From Candidatus Yanofskybacteria bacterium RIFOXYD1_FULL_42_10 (lineage in GTDB: Bacteria > Patescibacteriota > Minisyncoccia > 2-02-FULL-40-12 > GWA2-44-9), in assembly GCA_001795975.1 (NCBI GenBank), contig MGLG01000007.1:6759-20605 (forward strand): 13,847 nt of DNA, read 5' to 3'. A program made the position numbers and the translations under genes. The notes under the pieces were generated by a model. That model made no database searches and was not told where the DNA came from. It was given only the letters and a program-made list of their open reading frames with translations. Shown here piece after piece: positions 1 through 5,143 of the stretch. Numbering within the stretch: the stretch's first letter is position 1; every line of letters starts with the position of its first letter.

Positions 1-186
1 CAAAACGAACATCTCGTTTTCTTCAATTTTTTGGGCGGCAAAGGCGCGCCGCTCATTGGTGAGAATGCCGATAAAAATTGAACTTATGCCGATGGCGATG
101 ATTGAAAACACAAACGAAGCGATAAGAACTTCAACGATGGTAAACCCCACTTCCCCACTTTTTATTTTTTCTAAATTCCTTGTCAT
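1..186 (-). CDS. Type IV pilin-like / pseudopilin protein, N-terminal part (cut by left edge)
   Basis: Sixty-two codons read from an ATG at 186 to the left edge without a stop, so the C-terminal part is missing. Residues 14-19 are the class III signal GFTIVE, with the conserved Glu at +5 after the expected Gly14/Phe15 cleavage site. A hydrophobic stretch of about 20 residues follows (LIASFVFSIIAIGISSIFIG), as in all type IV pilins and pseudopilins. The 13-residue leader contains basic residues, as expected. It begins 41 bases after the stop of the preceding pseudopilin and is probably the last-visible gene of that operon. It would be processed by the prepilin peptidase encoded upstream and become a minor component of a type IV pilus or related fibre. 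I cannot tell PilW-, GspI- or GspJ-type apart because the diagnostic C-terminal part is off the window. No Shine-Dalgarno sequence is visible. Confidence 0.85.
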   Translation of the reverse strand, partial: MTRNLEKIKSGEVGFTIVEVLIASFVFSIIAIGISSIFIGILTNERRAFAAQKIEENEMFVL

Positions 187-227
187 TTGAGTTTTATACT
201 ATATACAACATACTTAATACTTACTGA

Positions 228-830
228 CTATCTCCAATTAAATAAATGTGATTCGGCGGTAATACTTTTAGCCCTGTTCCCTCTTTCTGTCCAAGTAACA
301 TTGCTGACAATCTGCAATTCTGCCGCATTAACCTTGGTTACGGTGATTGTGCGCTTAAAAAGACTGTCTGTTCCGGCGGAATAATTATATAACCCGTTAT
401 TTATTTTTAGAGCAGGATTGGAGCCCAACGCGATCAGAGTGTCGGAATTCCAGTCAACCCGCCATGTTCCCGCAGTTATATTGTTGTCAAAATCCAAACT
501 TTGAAACCAATTATTGTCTCGGATTGCCCTCACTATTTCAATGCCCTCTTGGGCGAGGTTGGCGGCGGCGAGATTATTTTTTATTGAAAAAGATACATTG
601 GTTGCCTGAGTTGAAAGAAAAAGAGCCGGTATCAGGGCGGTGGTTAAAATAACCAGCGTAACCATTGCTTCAACCAATGTAAAACCTTGTTCATCGTACT
701 CGGCACATCTTTTTTCGGGTACGGATTTTTTGAAGCTTAAAAAATCCTGAAGTCCTCGCGCCGTCGCGCTCGAATCCCCCTCCAAAAGATATGTCTTCAA
801 CGAGTTTTGTAATTCAAAATTATTGGACAT
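228..830 (-). CDS. Pseudopilin / minor pilin with unusually long leader
   Basis: Two hundred residues from the ATG at 830; a TTG at 833 could add one residue. The start overlaps the end of the upstream pseudopilin gene by 11 bases, suggesting translational coupling. The prepilin signal GFTLVE is at residues 49-54 and is followed by a hydrophobic helix (about 55-76: MVTLVILTTALIPALFLSTQ). The sequence 'EGIEIVRAIRDNNW' after the helix is typical of PilV/GspI-like minor pilins. The 48-residue leader is odd, because class III leaders are normally 5-25 residues. Its codons include a near-perfect palindrome at 723-747 and GC-rich sequence, so the leader may derive from an inserted repeat. No ATG, GTG or TTG lies in frame between residue 1 and the signal at a better place. 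The role is probably a minor pilus subunit. The family call is good; the subtype is uncertain. Confidence 0.85.
   Translation of the reverse strand: MSNNFELQNSLKTYLLEGDSSATARGLQDFLSFKKSVPEKRCAEYDEQGFTLVEAMVTLVILTTALIPALFLSTQATNVSFSIKNNLAAANLAQEGIEIVRAIRDNNWFQSLDFDNNITAGTWRVDWNSDTLIALGSNPALKINNGLYNYSAGTDSLFKRTITVTKVNAAELQIVSNVTWTERGNRAKSITAESHLFNWR
723..747. repeat. Palindrome inside a pseudopilin leader
   Basis: Arms GGATTTTTT (723-731) and AAAAAATCC (739-747) are exact inverted copies around GAAGCTT, which itself contains a palindromic HindIII-like hexamer. It lies in codons that encode the long leader of the adjacent pseudopilin and next to GC-rich sequence at 752-775. Whether it is a mobile repeat or chance cannot be told from one copy. 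Confidence 0.5.
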
Positions 831-1365
831 CAATTTTCCCCGAAGTATAAATTGTTATTGTTTTGCAATTTGAGGGGCAAGATCCGTTTATTTTACCGAT
901 AGTTATTATTTGGCTAAGACCCAAAGCGGCATTGTTGTTCAGGTAAGTTTTGGGATCCGGCGGTTCAAAGAAAATATCATTAAAAGAGCTTTTAAATTCA
1001 ACCCGGGTATCCAAGAAATTTTTGGTGGAACTAACGATATCTTCCGCTCCGAAATTTCTGTTTTGAGCAGTACAATCGGTTGATGCCGTGCTCGGACCGG
1101 CATAAACGGCATAAGAAACAGAATCTATATAGCGAATACCATAACCGCAACGCAGGACCCCGCCATATTTTACGCTTGAAGCGGCTTGCGCTTGGGCGTT
1201 TCGCATATCCGAAACAAGTATATTTGCGGTCTCGTTTAAATCCAACCTTGTCCTTGAAAAATTAATTATTACGGTTGTGGCAATAAAACCGGCGATACCG
1301 GCCACAACGAGAATCTCTATCAGGGTGAACCCCGCCCATGAAAGTTGTTTATTGTTTTTAGCCAT
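820..1365 (-). CDS. GspH-like pseudopilin
   Basis: One hundred and eighty-one residues from an ATG at 1365, 12 bases after the stop of the preceding gene. Residues 12-17 are GFTLIE, preceded by a short basic leader (MAKNNKQLSWA); cleavage would fall between Gly12 and Phe13, and Glu17 is the +5 glutamate. A hydrophobic helix follows (about 18-34). The segment after it, with 'ETANILVSDMRNAQAQAASS' at about 45-65, is the pattern seen in GspH/FimT-type pseudopilins, where an amphipathic helix carries a conserved 'L...R..A.' motif. Two Cys pairs occur in the C-terminal part (CGYG and CPSNC regions). It probably sits at the tip or initiation complex of a type IV pilus-like fibre and needs the prepilin peptidase encoded upstream. 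Stop TAA at 820 overlaps the next gene's start. GspH versus another minor pilin is a family-level inference. Confidence 0.85.
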   Translation of the reverse strand: MAKNNKQLSWAGFTLIEILVVAGIAGFIATTVIINFSRTRLDLNETANILVSDMRNAQAQAASSVKYGGVLRCGYGIRYIDSVSYAVYAGPSTASTDCTAQNRNFGAEDIVSSTKNFLDTRVEFKSSFNDIFFEPPDPKTYLNNNAALGLSQIITIGKINGSCPSNCKTITIYTSGKIDVQ

Positions 1366-1377
1366 TGTCTATTGACA

Positions 1378-1824
1378 TTACTCAAAGCGGATTTCTATTT
1401 TATCCTCGGGCGATATTTTTATTGTATTTATATTCTCGGAATTAATTTTTTGAGAATTTAAGTAAAAAACAAATGACTTGCCGTCTATGTTGTTTGCATG
1501 ACTGTTGATCCGCATAATTTTAACTTTTCCTTCTTGATTTATACCATAGCGGAAATTAATTTGGCCGGCGGCGGCGGAAGCGTTAAGAGCGTCTATGATG
1601 GTCATATCGTTTGTGACCTCTCCCTCAAACAATCTCTGTTTATCTTTAAAATTAATTAATAATGATGCCTGGATTGAGTTTGAGTCATCAACTGGCCAAT
1701 CGCTATACTTGAGAGTCCTTTCAATAAAAACAATGGCCATTGCTAAAATAACCACAAGAGCAATTTGGGCAAAAAGAATTTCGTTCTTATCTTTAGAAAT
1801 ATATTTTAAGAATTTGAATTTCAT
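1378..1824 (-). CDS. Membrane-anchored DUF4430-like protein in the pilin operon
   Basis: One hundred and forty-eight residues from an ATG at 1824. The first 13 residues are basic, followed by one membrane segment at about 14-36 (NEILFAQIALVVILAMAIVF), so the remainder should lie outside the cytoplasm. The soluble part looks like DUF4430 (the transcobalamin-C-like beta-grasp fold). It has 'ASLLINFKDKQRLFEGEV' as the first strand pair, then 'MTIIDALNASA' matching the usual 'ATVLDAL' helix, then 'FVFYLNSQKINSE' matching the 'YWxYYVNG' strand, and a C-terminal 'ISPEDKIEIRF' matching 'LKDGDVIEWRY'. No catalytic residues are evident. Its start overlaps the end of pilD by 32 bases and it is followed 12 bases later by a pseudopilin, so it is cotranscribed with the pilus genes. 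I infer an accessory role in pilus assembly or surface display; the exact function is unknown. Confidence 0.7.
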   Translation of the reverse strand: MKFKFLKYISKDKNEILFAQIALVVILAMAIVFIERTLKYSDWPVDDSNSIQASLLINFKDKQRLFEGEVTNDMTIIDALNASAAAGQINFRYGINQEGKVKIMRINSHANNIDGKSFVFYLNSQKINSENINTIKISPEDKIEIRFE

Positions 1825-2557
1825 TTTGAAAAATTATGAAAACAATGGAAACAACGGACAGAAATATGCCGAAAGGCAACGCGGTTTTCATGGTAGCTCG
1901 CCGCAGAGCCATTAGCATGATTCCCCATAAGGCGCCTGACCAAATAGAAAAAATGACCGCTAAAAATCCTAAGGGGTATCCGAACAAAAGGCCGATAAGC
2001 GTCACTAATTTAACATCTCCAAATCCTATCCATTTTCCGCATGATACTATAAAAATTATAGCAAAAATACCGCTTAAAACTAAGCCGGTTATTAACAGGT
2101 TCCAGATTGCCCCTCTTTGAAATAACAATGGATAGATTGCGGCAAGAGCGATGGCGGGAATTATGATTTTGTCGGGAATTATAAAATATAAAAAATCAGA
2201 AAAAATAACCGATATGAAAATCAGCAAAAAAAATAATTGAAAAATAATTGAAAAATCAAATGATAATTCGGTGCGGTAAAAATAAGTTACAAAAACAGTA
2301 GCTGTAGCTAACTCTATGATCGGGTAAACAATAGATATTTTTTGGCGACAGTATCGGCAATGGCCTCGAACCAGCAGGTAGCTCAAAAAAGGCGCCAAAT
2401 CATACCAAGCTAACTGATGACGGCAATGTGGGCAATGCGAACGGCCCGCCGCAATCCCTTTTTCTCCCAAAGGAAGACGGACAACAAGCACGCTTAAAAA
2501 GCTACCCAAAGAAAGCCCGATTAAAAATATAAAAACAAAGGAAAATACTAAAGTCAT
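1793..2557 (-). CDS. pilD: Prepilin leader peptidase / N-methyltransferase (PilD/GspO, A24)
   Basis: An integral membrane aspartic protease that removes class III leaders from prepilins and usually methylates the new N-terminal Phe. It has 254 residues, the usual length. Seen: an N-terminal membrane helix with 'GSFLSVLVVRLP' (18-29); a cytoplasmic domain with the zinc-binding pairs C42-x2-C45 and C67-x2-C70; several hydrophobic helices; the first catalytic Asp region 'SDFLYFIIPD' (D121 to D129); and the GxGD motif 'GFGDVK' with D181. All key parts are present, so both activities are expected. The ATG at 2557 is abutted directly by an 8-bp tandem repeat and has no Shine-Dalgarno sequence. The downstream gene overlaps it by 32 bases. 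At least four substrates (the pilins at 2730-3254, 820-1365, 228-830 and 1-186) lie beside it. Confidence 0.95.
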   Translation of the reverse strand: MTLVFSFVFIFLIGLSLGSFLSVLVVRLPLGEKGIAAGRSHCPHCRHQLAWYDLAPFLSYLLVRGHCRYCRQKISIVYPIIELATATVFVTYFYRTELSFDFSIIFQLFFLLIFISVIFSDFLYFIIPDKIIIPAIALAAIYPLLFQRGAIWNLLITGLVLSGIFAIIFIVSCGKWIGFGDVKLVTLIGLLFGYPLGFLAVIFSIWSGALWGIMLMALRRATMKTALPFGIFLSVVSIVFIIFQNEIQILKIYF

Positions 2558-2604
2558 TGTTAGCTTGTTAGCTTGTTAGCTTGTTAGCTTGTTAGCTTGT
2601 TAGC
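2557..2604. repeat. 8-bp tandem repeat, six copies, abutting pilD start
   Basis: Six exact copies of TTGTTAGC on the plus strand (GCTAACAA on the coding strand), followed by the degenerate TTGC at 2605. The last copy runs into the ATG of pilD, giving GCTAACAATG. Similar words (GTTAACAATATAACAAGATAGC) lie just upstream at 2622-2643, suggesting older decayed copies. Copy-number change by slippage would alter the distance between the promoter and the pilD start without affecting the reading frame. Confidence 0.95.
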
Positions 2605-2657
2605 TTGCTTTGATTTTTCAAGTTAACAATATAACAAGATAGCAATTTGCATTCTTA

Positions 2658-2663
2658 ATTATA
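2658..2663 (-). promoter_or_regulatory. Possible -10 box for the pilD operon
   Basis: A perfect TATAAT on the minus strand lies in AT-rich sequence between the pilin terminator and pilD. No good -35 box is present 16-18 bases upstream (TTTTAG at best). If used, the transcript would start near 2651 and carry a leader of about 95 nt including the tandem repeat. The evidence is weak because the region is very AT-rich. Confidence 0.25.
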
Positions 2664-2682
2664 TCTTTAAATTATTAAAACT

Positions 2683-2714
2683 AAAAACCGCCCCTAAAGT
2701 GAGAAGCGGTTTTA
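2683..2714 (-). terminator. Rho-independent terminator after the major pilin gene
   Basis: Inverted arms AAAACCGC (2684-2691) and GCGGTTTT (2706-2713) separated by 14 bases. On the minus strand the stem is followed by TTTTTAGTTTT. It lies 16 bases beyond the stop of the pilin gene and separates it from pilD, allowing the major pilin to be expressed at a different level from the rest of the cluster. Confidence 0.8.
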
Positions 2715-2729
2715 AAGAGCTCAATTTTT

Positions 2730-3254
2730 TTATTGGCTTTGGCCTTGATCGTATAAGCAATCAATGGTAGTTGAAGAAGCGCAGGCTTCAGTTGTCGCCG
2801 CAACGGATGCGTCATATTTTCCGTCTCCGCCGGCCCAGGCGGAAGAGTTAATGTCGCCATCGCCTTTTATCGCCGAGGACGATTGTTCAAGTTCAGCCCA
2901 GATATGATATTTGGTCGGTGTTCCGGCGGGATCATAAGCGTATTTATAAACATAGGTTCCCGCGCTTAACGGGTCTGCGGGTAATTGGGTTAAATATTTG
3001 GTGGCTAAAACAGCGCCTAAACCTGCATAAGTCGCAATTTCCGGATATTCTCCGTTATCATCAAAATATAGTTCTAAAGCCGTTCTCACCTGGTTGATAT
3101 GAGCGATTCTTGCCGCGTCTCTCGCTCTTTGTCTTGCGACGCCTAATTGCAAAAGCAATAAAGTTGCCAAGATGCCGATAATGGAGATAACGACGAGCAA
3201 CTCAACCAATGTAAATCCTTTTTGGTTTTCTTTTAATTTTTTGAAGAGCGACAC
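2730..3254 (-). CDS. Major type IV pilin-like protein (PilA/GspG type)
   Basis: One hundred and seventy-four residues starting at a GTG at 3254; no other start codon occurs in frame back to the upstream stop. The prepilin signal KGFTLVE has Gly13/Phe14 at the cleavage site and Glu18 at +5. It is followed by a classic helix (LLVVISIIGILATLLLLQL) and then 'ARQRARDAARIAHINQVRTALELYFDDNGEYP', which is the GspG/PilA pattern. 'LPADP....YVYKYAYDP' corresponds to the 'DPWG.PYxYxSPG' region. The C-terminal tail contains C158 and C166, likely a disulfide-bonded D-loop as in many pilins. It is transcribed alone from a good promoter (3359-3386) and ends in its own terminator, fitting a highly expressed main subunit. 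The 5' UTR is about 95 nt and includes a GC-rich direct repeat (CCGGCGGCCGG). Major pilin versus major pseudopilin cannot be separated from sequence alone. Confidence 0.92.
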   Translation of the reverse strand: MSLFKKLKENQKGFTLVELLVVISIIGILATLLLLQLGVARQRARDAARIAHINQVRTALELYFDDNGEYPEIATYAGLGAVLATKYLTQLPADPLSAGTYVYKYAYDPAGTPTKYHIWAELEQSSSAIKGDGDINSSAWAGGDGKYDASVAATTEACASSTTIDCLYDQGQSQ

Positions 3255-3358
3255 TTTTTCTGATTGCTGGTTGCCGGCCGCCGGCTGCTGATAAAGCCGC
3301 CAGAAACTAAAAGCAAACCATCAGTTTTAGAGCAAAAAACTTAATTATTCTTTCTTCA

Positions 3359-3386
3359 ATATTATATCCAAATAAAACATTGTCAA
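3359..3386 (-). promoter_or_regulatory. Sigma70-type promoter for the major pilin gene
   Basis: The minus strand has TTGACA at 3381-3386 and TAATAT at 3359-3364, spaced 16. A perfect TATAAT at 3361-3366 overlaps it, but is 14 from that -35, or 17 from the overlapping TTGTTG. Transcription would begin near 3350, about 95 bases before the GTG start. Confidence 0.75.
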
Positions 3387-3410
3387 CAATTTAGATATCA
3401 ACAATTGTTC

Positions 3411-3466
3411 ATAAACTAAAACCCCCCGCCATAATTTTGCAGATATTAGCGGGGGTTTTAGTTTAT
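3411..3466. terminator. Strong bidirectional-looking terminator, end of 16S transcript
   Basis: An 18-bp stem with one bulged C: left arm 3411-3429, right arm 3449-3466, loop of 19 bases. The core pairs CCCCCGC with GCGGGGG and is flanked by AAAA/TTTT and further paired ATAAACT/AGTTTAT. On the minus strand it ends transcription coming from the 16S gene and sits just before the pilin promoter at 3386. Confidence 0.85.
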
Positions 3467-3546
3467 AGACTTTATACAGTTGACCAGCTCAATAGATATT
3501 TTTAGCCGAACTATCATTGGCTTCCGATTTAACCTTCGGACCAGGC

Positions 3547-3567
3547 TCTCCGACAGTGTGTCAGAGA
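3547..3567. repeat. Hairpin in 16S trailer
   Basis: Arms TCTCCGACA (3547-3555) and TGTCAGAGA (3559-3567) pair with one mismatch around a 3-base loop. It lies next to the REP-like palindrome and has no T tract, so it is more likely a repeat remnant than a terminator. Confidence 0.5.
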
Positions 3568-3581
3568 ATCGACATTTTTAT

Positions 3582-3618
3582 GGTTCGATAAGCTCACCAC
3601 GGTGAGCCTGTCGAATCC
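3582..3618. repeat. REP-like palindrome
   Basis: GGTTCGATAAGCTCACC (3582-3598) faces GGTGAGCCTGTCGAATCC (3601-3618), forming a long imperfect stem with a 2-base loop. The words 'GGTTCGAxAAGCTCACC' and 'GGTGAGCCTGTCGAA' are, from memory, a widespread REP-type extragenic palindrome in environmental bacterial genomes. No RAYT transposase gene is visible in the window. Confidence 0.7.
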
Positions 3619-3697
3619 GTTGAAGAATAGAGGTTGGATGTGAAAAATTAGAAATCTTTCCCATCTTTCGCCTCAAACTTCTATTCCTTTCGTGCAT

Positions 3698-3811
3698 CGC
3701 GCGCTTCGCGCGCAAGTTACAAGTTTATAAAGTTATAAAGTTATAAAGTTTTTTTAATTATGCTTTATGAACTTGATAAACTTTTAACTTTCAACTTGTG
3801 TGCGAAGCACA
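3698..3811. repeat. Large imperfect inverted repeat in 16S trailer, with 8-bp tandem copies
   Basis: The left arm (about 3698-3740) reads GCGCTTCGCGCGCAAGTT, then AAGTTTATAAAGTTATAAAG. The right arm (about 3763-3811), read in reverse complement, is GTGCTTCGCACACAAGTT, then AAGTTTATCAAGTTCATAAAG. The arms therefore match along about 40 bases with small gaps, with a short T-rich loop between. Three exact copies of TTATAAAG occur at 3725-3748. The whole would fold into one long hairpin immediately 3' of the 16S rRNA in the transcript. Confidence 0.7.
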
Positions 3812-3951
3812 ACAATAGAAAGGAGGTGATCCAAGAGCAGCTTCCGCTACCCTTGCCTTGTTACGACTTAGTCCTTGTCACTGAGCCTACCGTGTCTCCA
3901 TATAAAAATACGGATCTTCAGGTATTCCCAGCTCCCTTGACTTGACGGGCA

Positions 3952-4816
3952 AGTATCCTCTTAGATTAAGAGTTGATGTTCCCATCGTACCTGCGGATTT
4001 CCCGCATACGACGAGCTCTAATGCATTTTTGCTTTTAGATTACACAAGAATTTCAGGCCTTCCGTATTAAGATGCTCATTTTTACAAATTCTTTCGAACA
4101 AATCACAGAATATTTTAAAATCATTTTTTTTAGAATTGAACTTAAGATGATATTTTTTGAAAAAAGGAATTATAATTTTTTTCAAATCATTACGATTATA
4201 AACTTCGTAACGATAACAATTCTGGTGATTAGGTCGAACATCTCTTTGGAAATATACGCTTCCACAACCAAAGAATTTTTTAAGCCTATAAAGAATATCC
4301 TTGTCTTTCTCTATAAGTTTTATATAGAATCTTGGCTCTGCGTATACTCGCCTTTTCTTTTTAATTGGATTTTCGGGATTTCGAAGATAAACCGTAAAGC
4401 TTCCTTCTCCGTCTGTTAATCCAATTATATAATCTGGTGTAAGCATTTTGCATTGGAGTGAATCCTTCATCCGATTGGATTACTATGATTCAGCTGACTT
4501 CTGACGCGGCGTCAAATCTATTATGCCATTTTAGCAAACTATGCAAAGCGCATAAATTGCTTTACGCCAGATCTCCTCGGGTTAGTTGCTTTTCTATTCC
4601 TTGCATTCCCGCGGCCCCTTTCAAGGAATTTTCCCTATGCTCACTGCCAATCATAGGTCAATTCAGGGTGTTTTATCGTGGGACTGCTTTTTGTCTTTAG
4701 TTCCTTCGTCCTCAATCCTCGCGGATCGGGACTAACTTTTGACTACGCTCCAACACGGGTTGTCGGAGGAACGGATTTTAACCGTTTAGAAAAGAAACCT
4801 GCCGAGCGCTTTTATT
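3952..4816 (-). mobile_element. Intron in 16S near E. coli 1399/1400, with homing endonuclease; class unassigned
   Basis: The exon sequence ...TTTTGCACTCAC stops at 4817 and the universal GCCCGTC resumes at 3950, with U1400 probably at 3951. In between lie 865 nt foreign to 16S. The first 346 nt (4816-4471) are noncoding and structured: for example a stem with a GCGA loop around 4705-4720, and the hairpin CCTATG...CATAGG around 4637-4662. A LAGLIDADG gene follows (4018-4470). The last 66 nt contain a 12-bp stem closed by GAAAT with a GG bulge (about 3982-4012) and a 6-bp hairpin CTCTTA/TAAGAG. The junction as aligned does not give the U before and G at the end that group I introns have, and I could not find a convincing P7. 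Splicing is inferred from the interruption of an essential decoding-site strand. Confidence 0.8.
4018..4470 (-). CDS. LAGLIDADG homing endonuclease, single-motif, inside 16S intron
   Basis: One hundred and fifty residues from an ATG at 4470; Met9 (4446) is an alternative start. The motif 'YIIGLTDGEGSF' at about residues 14-25 is a LAGLIDADG helix with the acidic residue that binds the catalytic metal and the following Gly-Ser-Phe start of the first DNA-binding strand. Basic, beta-rich sequence follows (RRVYAEPRFYIKLIEKDKDILYRLKKFFGCGSVY), as in the LAGLIDADG_1 fold. Only one motif is present, so the protein should act as a homodimer on a near-palindromic site, like I-CreI. It would cut an intron-less 16S allele at the decoding-centre site and promote copying of the intron. 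It is on the same strand as the rRNA and no Shine-Dalgarno sequence is well placed. The A+T-rich, Lys-rich coding differs from the surrounding rRNA exons. No frameshift is seen, so it may be active. Confidence 0.93.
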   Translation of the reverse strand: MKDSLQCKMLTPDYIIGLTDGEGSFTVYLRNPENPIKKKRRVYAEPRFYIKLIEKDKDILYRLKKFFGCGSVYFQRDVRPNHQNCYRYEVYNRNDLKKIIIPFFKKYHLKFNSKKNDFKIFCDLFERICKNEHLNTEGLKFLCNLKAKMH

Positions 4817-5143
4817 GTGAGTGCAAAATTCGAGAACGTATTCACCGCAGCGTTCTGATCTGCGATTACTAGCGATTCCGGCTTCAAGGAGGCAAGTTTC
4901 AGCCTCCTATCCGAACTGAGGATGCCTTTGATGGGATTAGCTCCCCCTCGCGGGTTGGCAACCCATTGTAACATCCATTGTATCATGTGTGTAGCCCAAG
5001 ACATCAGAGGGCCACGCTGACTTGACGTCATCCCCACCTTCCTCTTCCTTACGAAAGCAGTCTCGCCTGACAAATATAACAGACGATAGGGGTTGCGCTC
5101 GTTAATCCACTTAAGGAAACCTCTCACGAGACGAGCTGACGAC

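Noticed and set aside
2557..2604. CRISPR array
   Set aside because: The 8-bp units are head-to-tail with no spacers; this is a simple tandem repeat. The same holds for 9807-9841 and 3725-3748.
3252..3350. A riboswitch in the major pilin 5' UTR
   Set aside because: The leader has short possible stems and a GC-rich direct repeat, but no match to cyclic di-GMP or other riboswitch cores that I know.
3467..3818. A 16S-23S spacer with tRNA genes
   Set aside because: No cloverleaf or CCA end is visible, and a terminator and a pilin promoter follow rather than a 23S gene.
4072..4419. A 115-codon plus-strand frame opposite the endonuclease gene
   Set aside because: The minus-strand frame has an explicit LAGLIDADG motif; the plus-strand peptide is low-complexity Phe/Ile-rich shadow sequence.
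3952..4816. Group II intron
   Set aside because: The 5' end does not read GUGYG, there is no domain V-like hairpin with AGC near the 3' end, and the encoded protein is a LAGLIDADG endonuclease rather than a reverse transcriptase.
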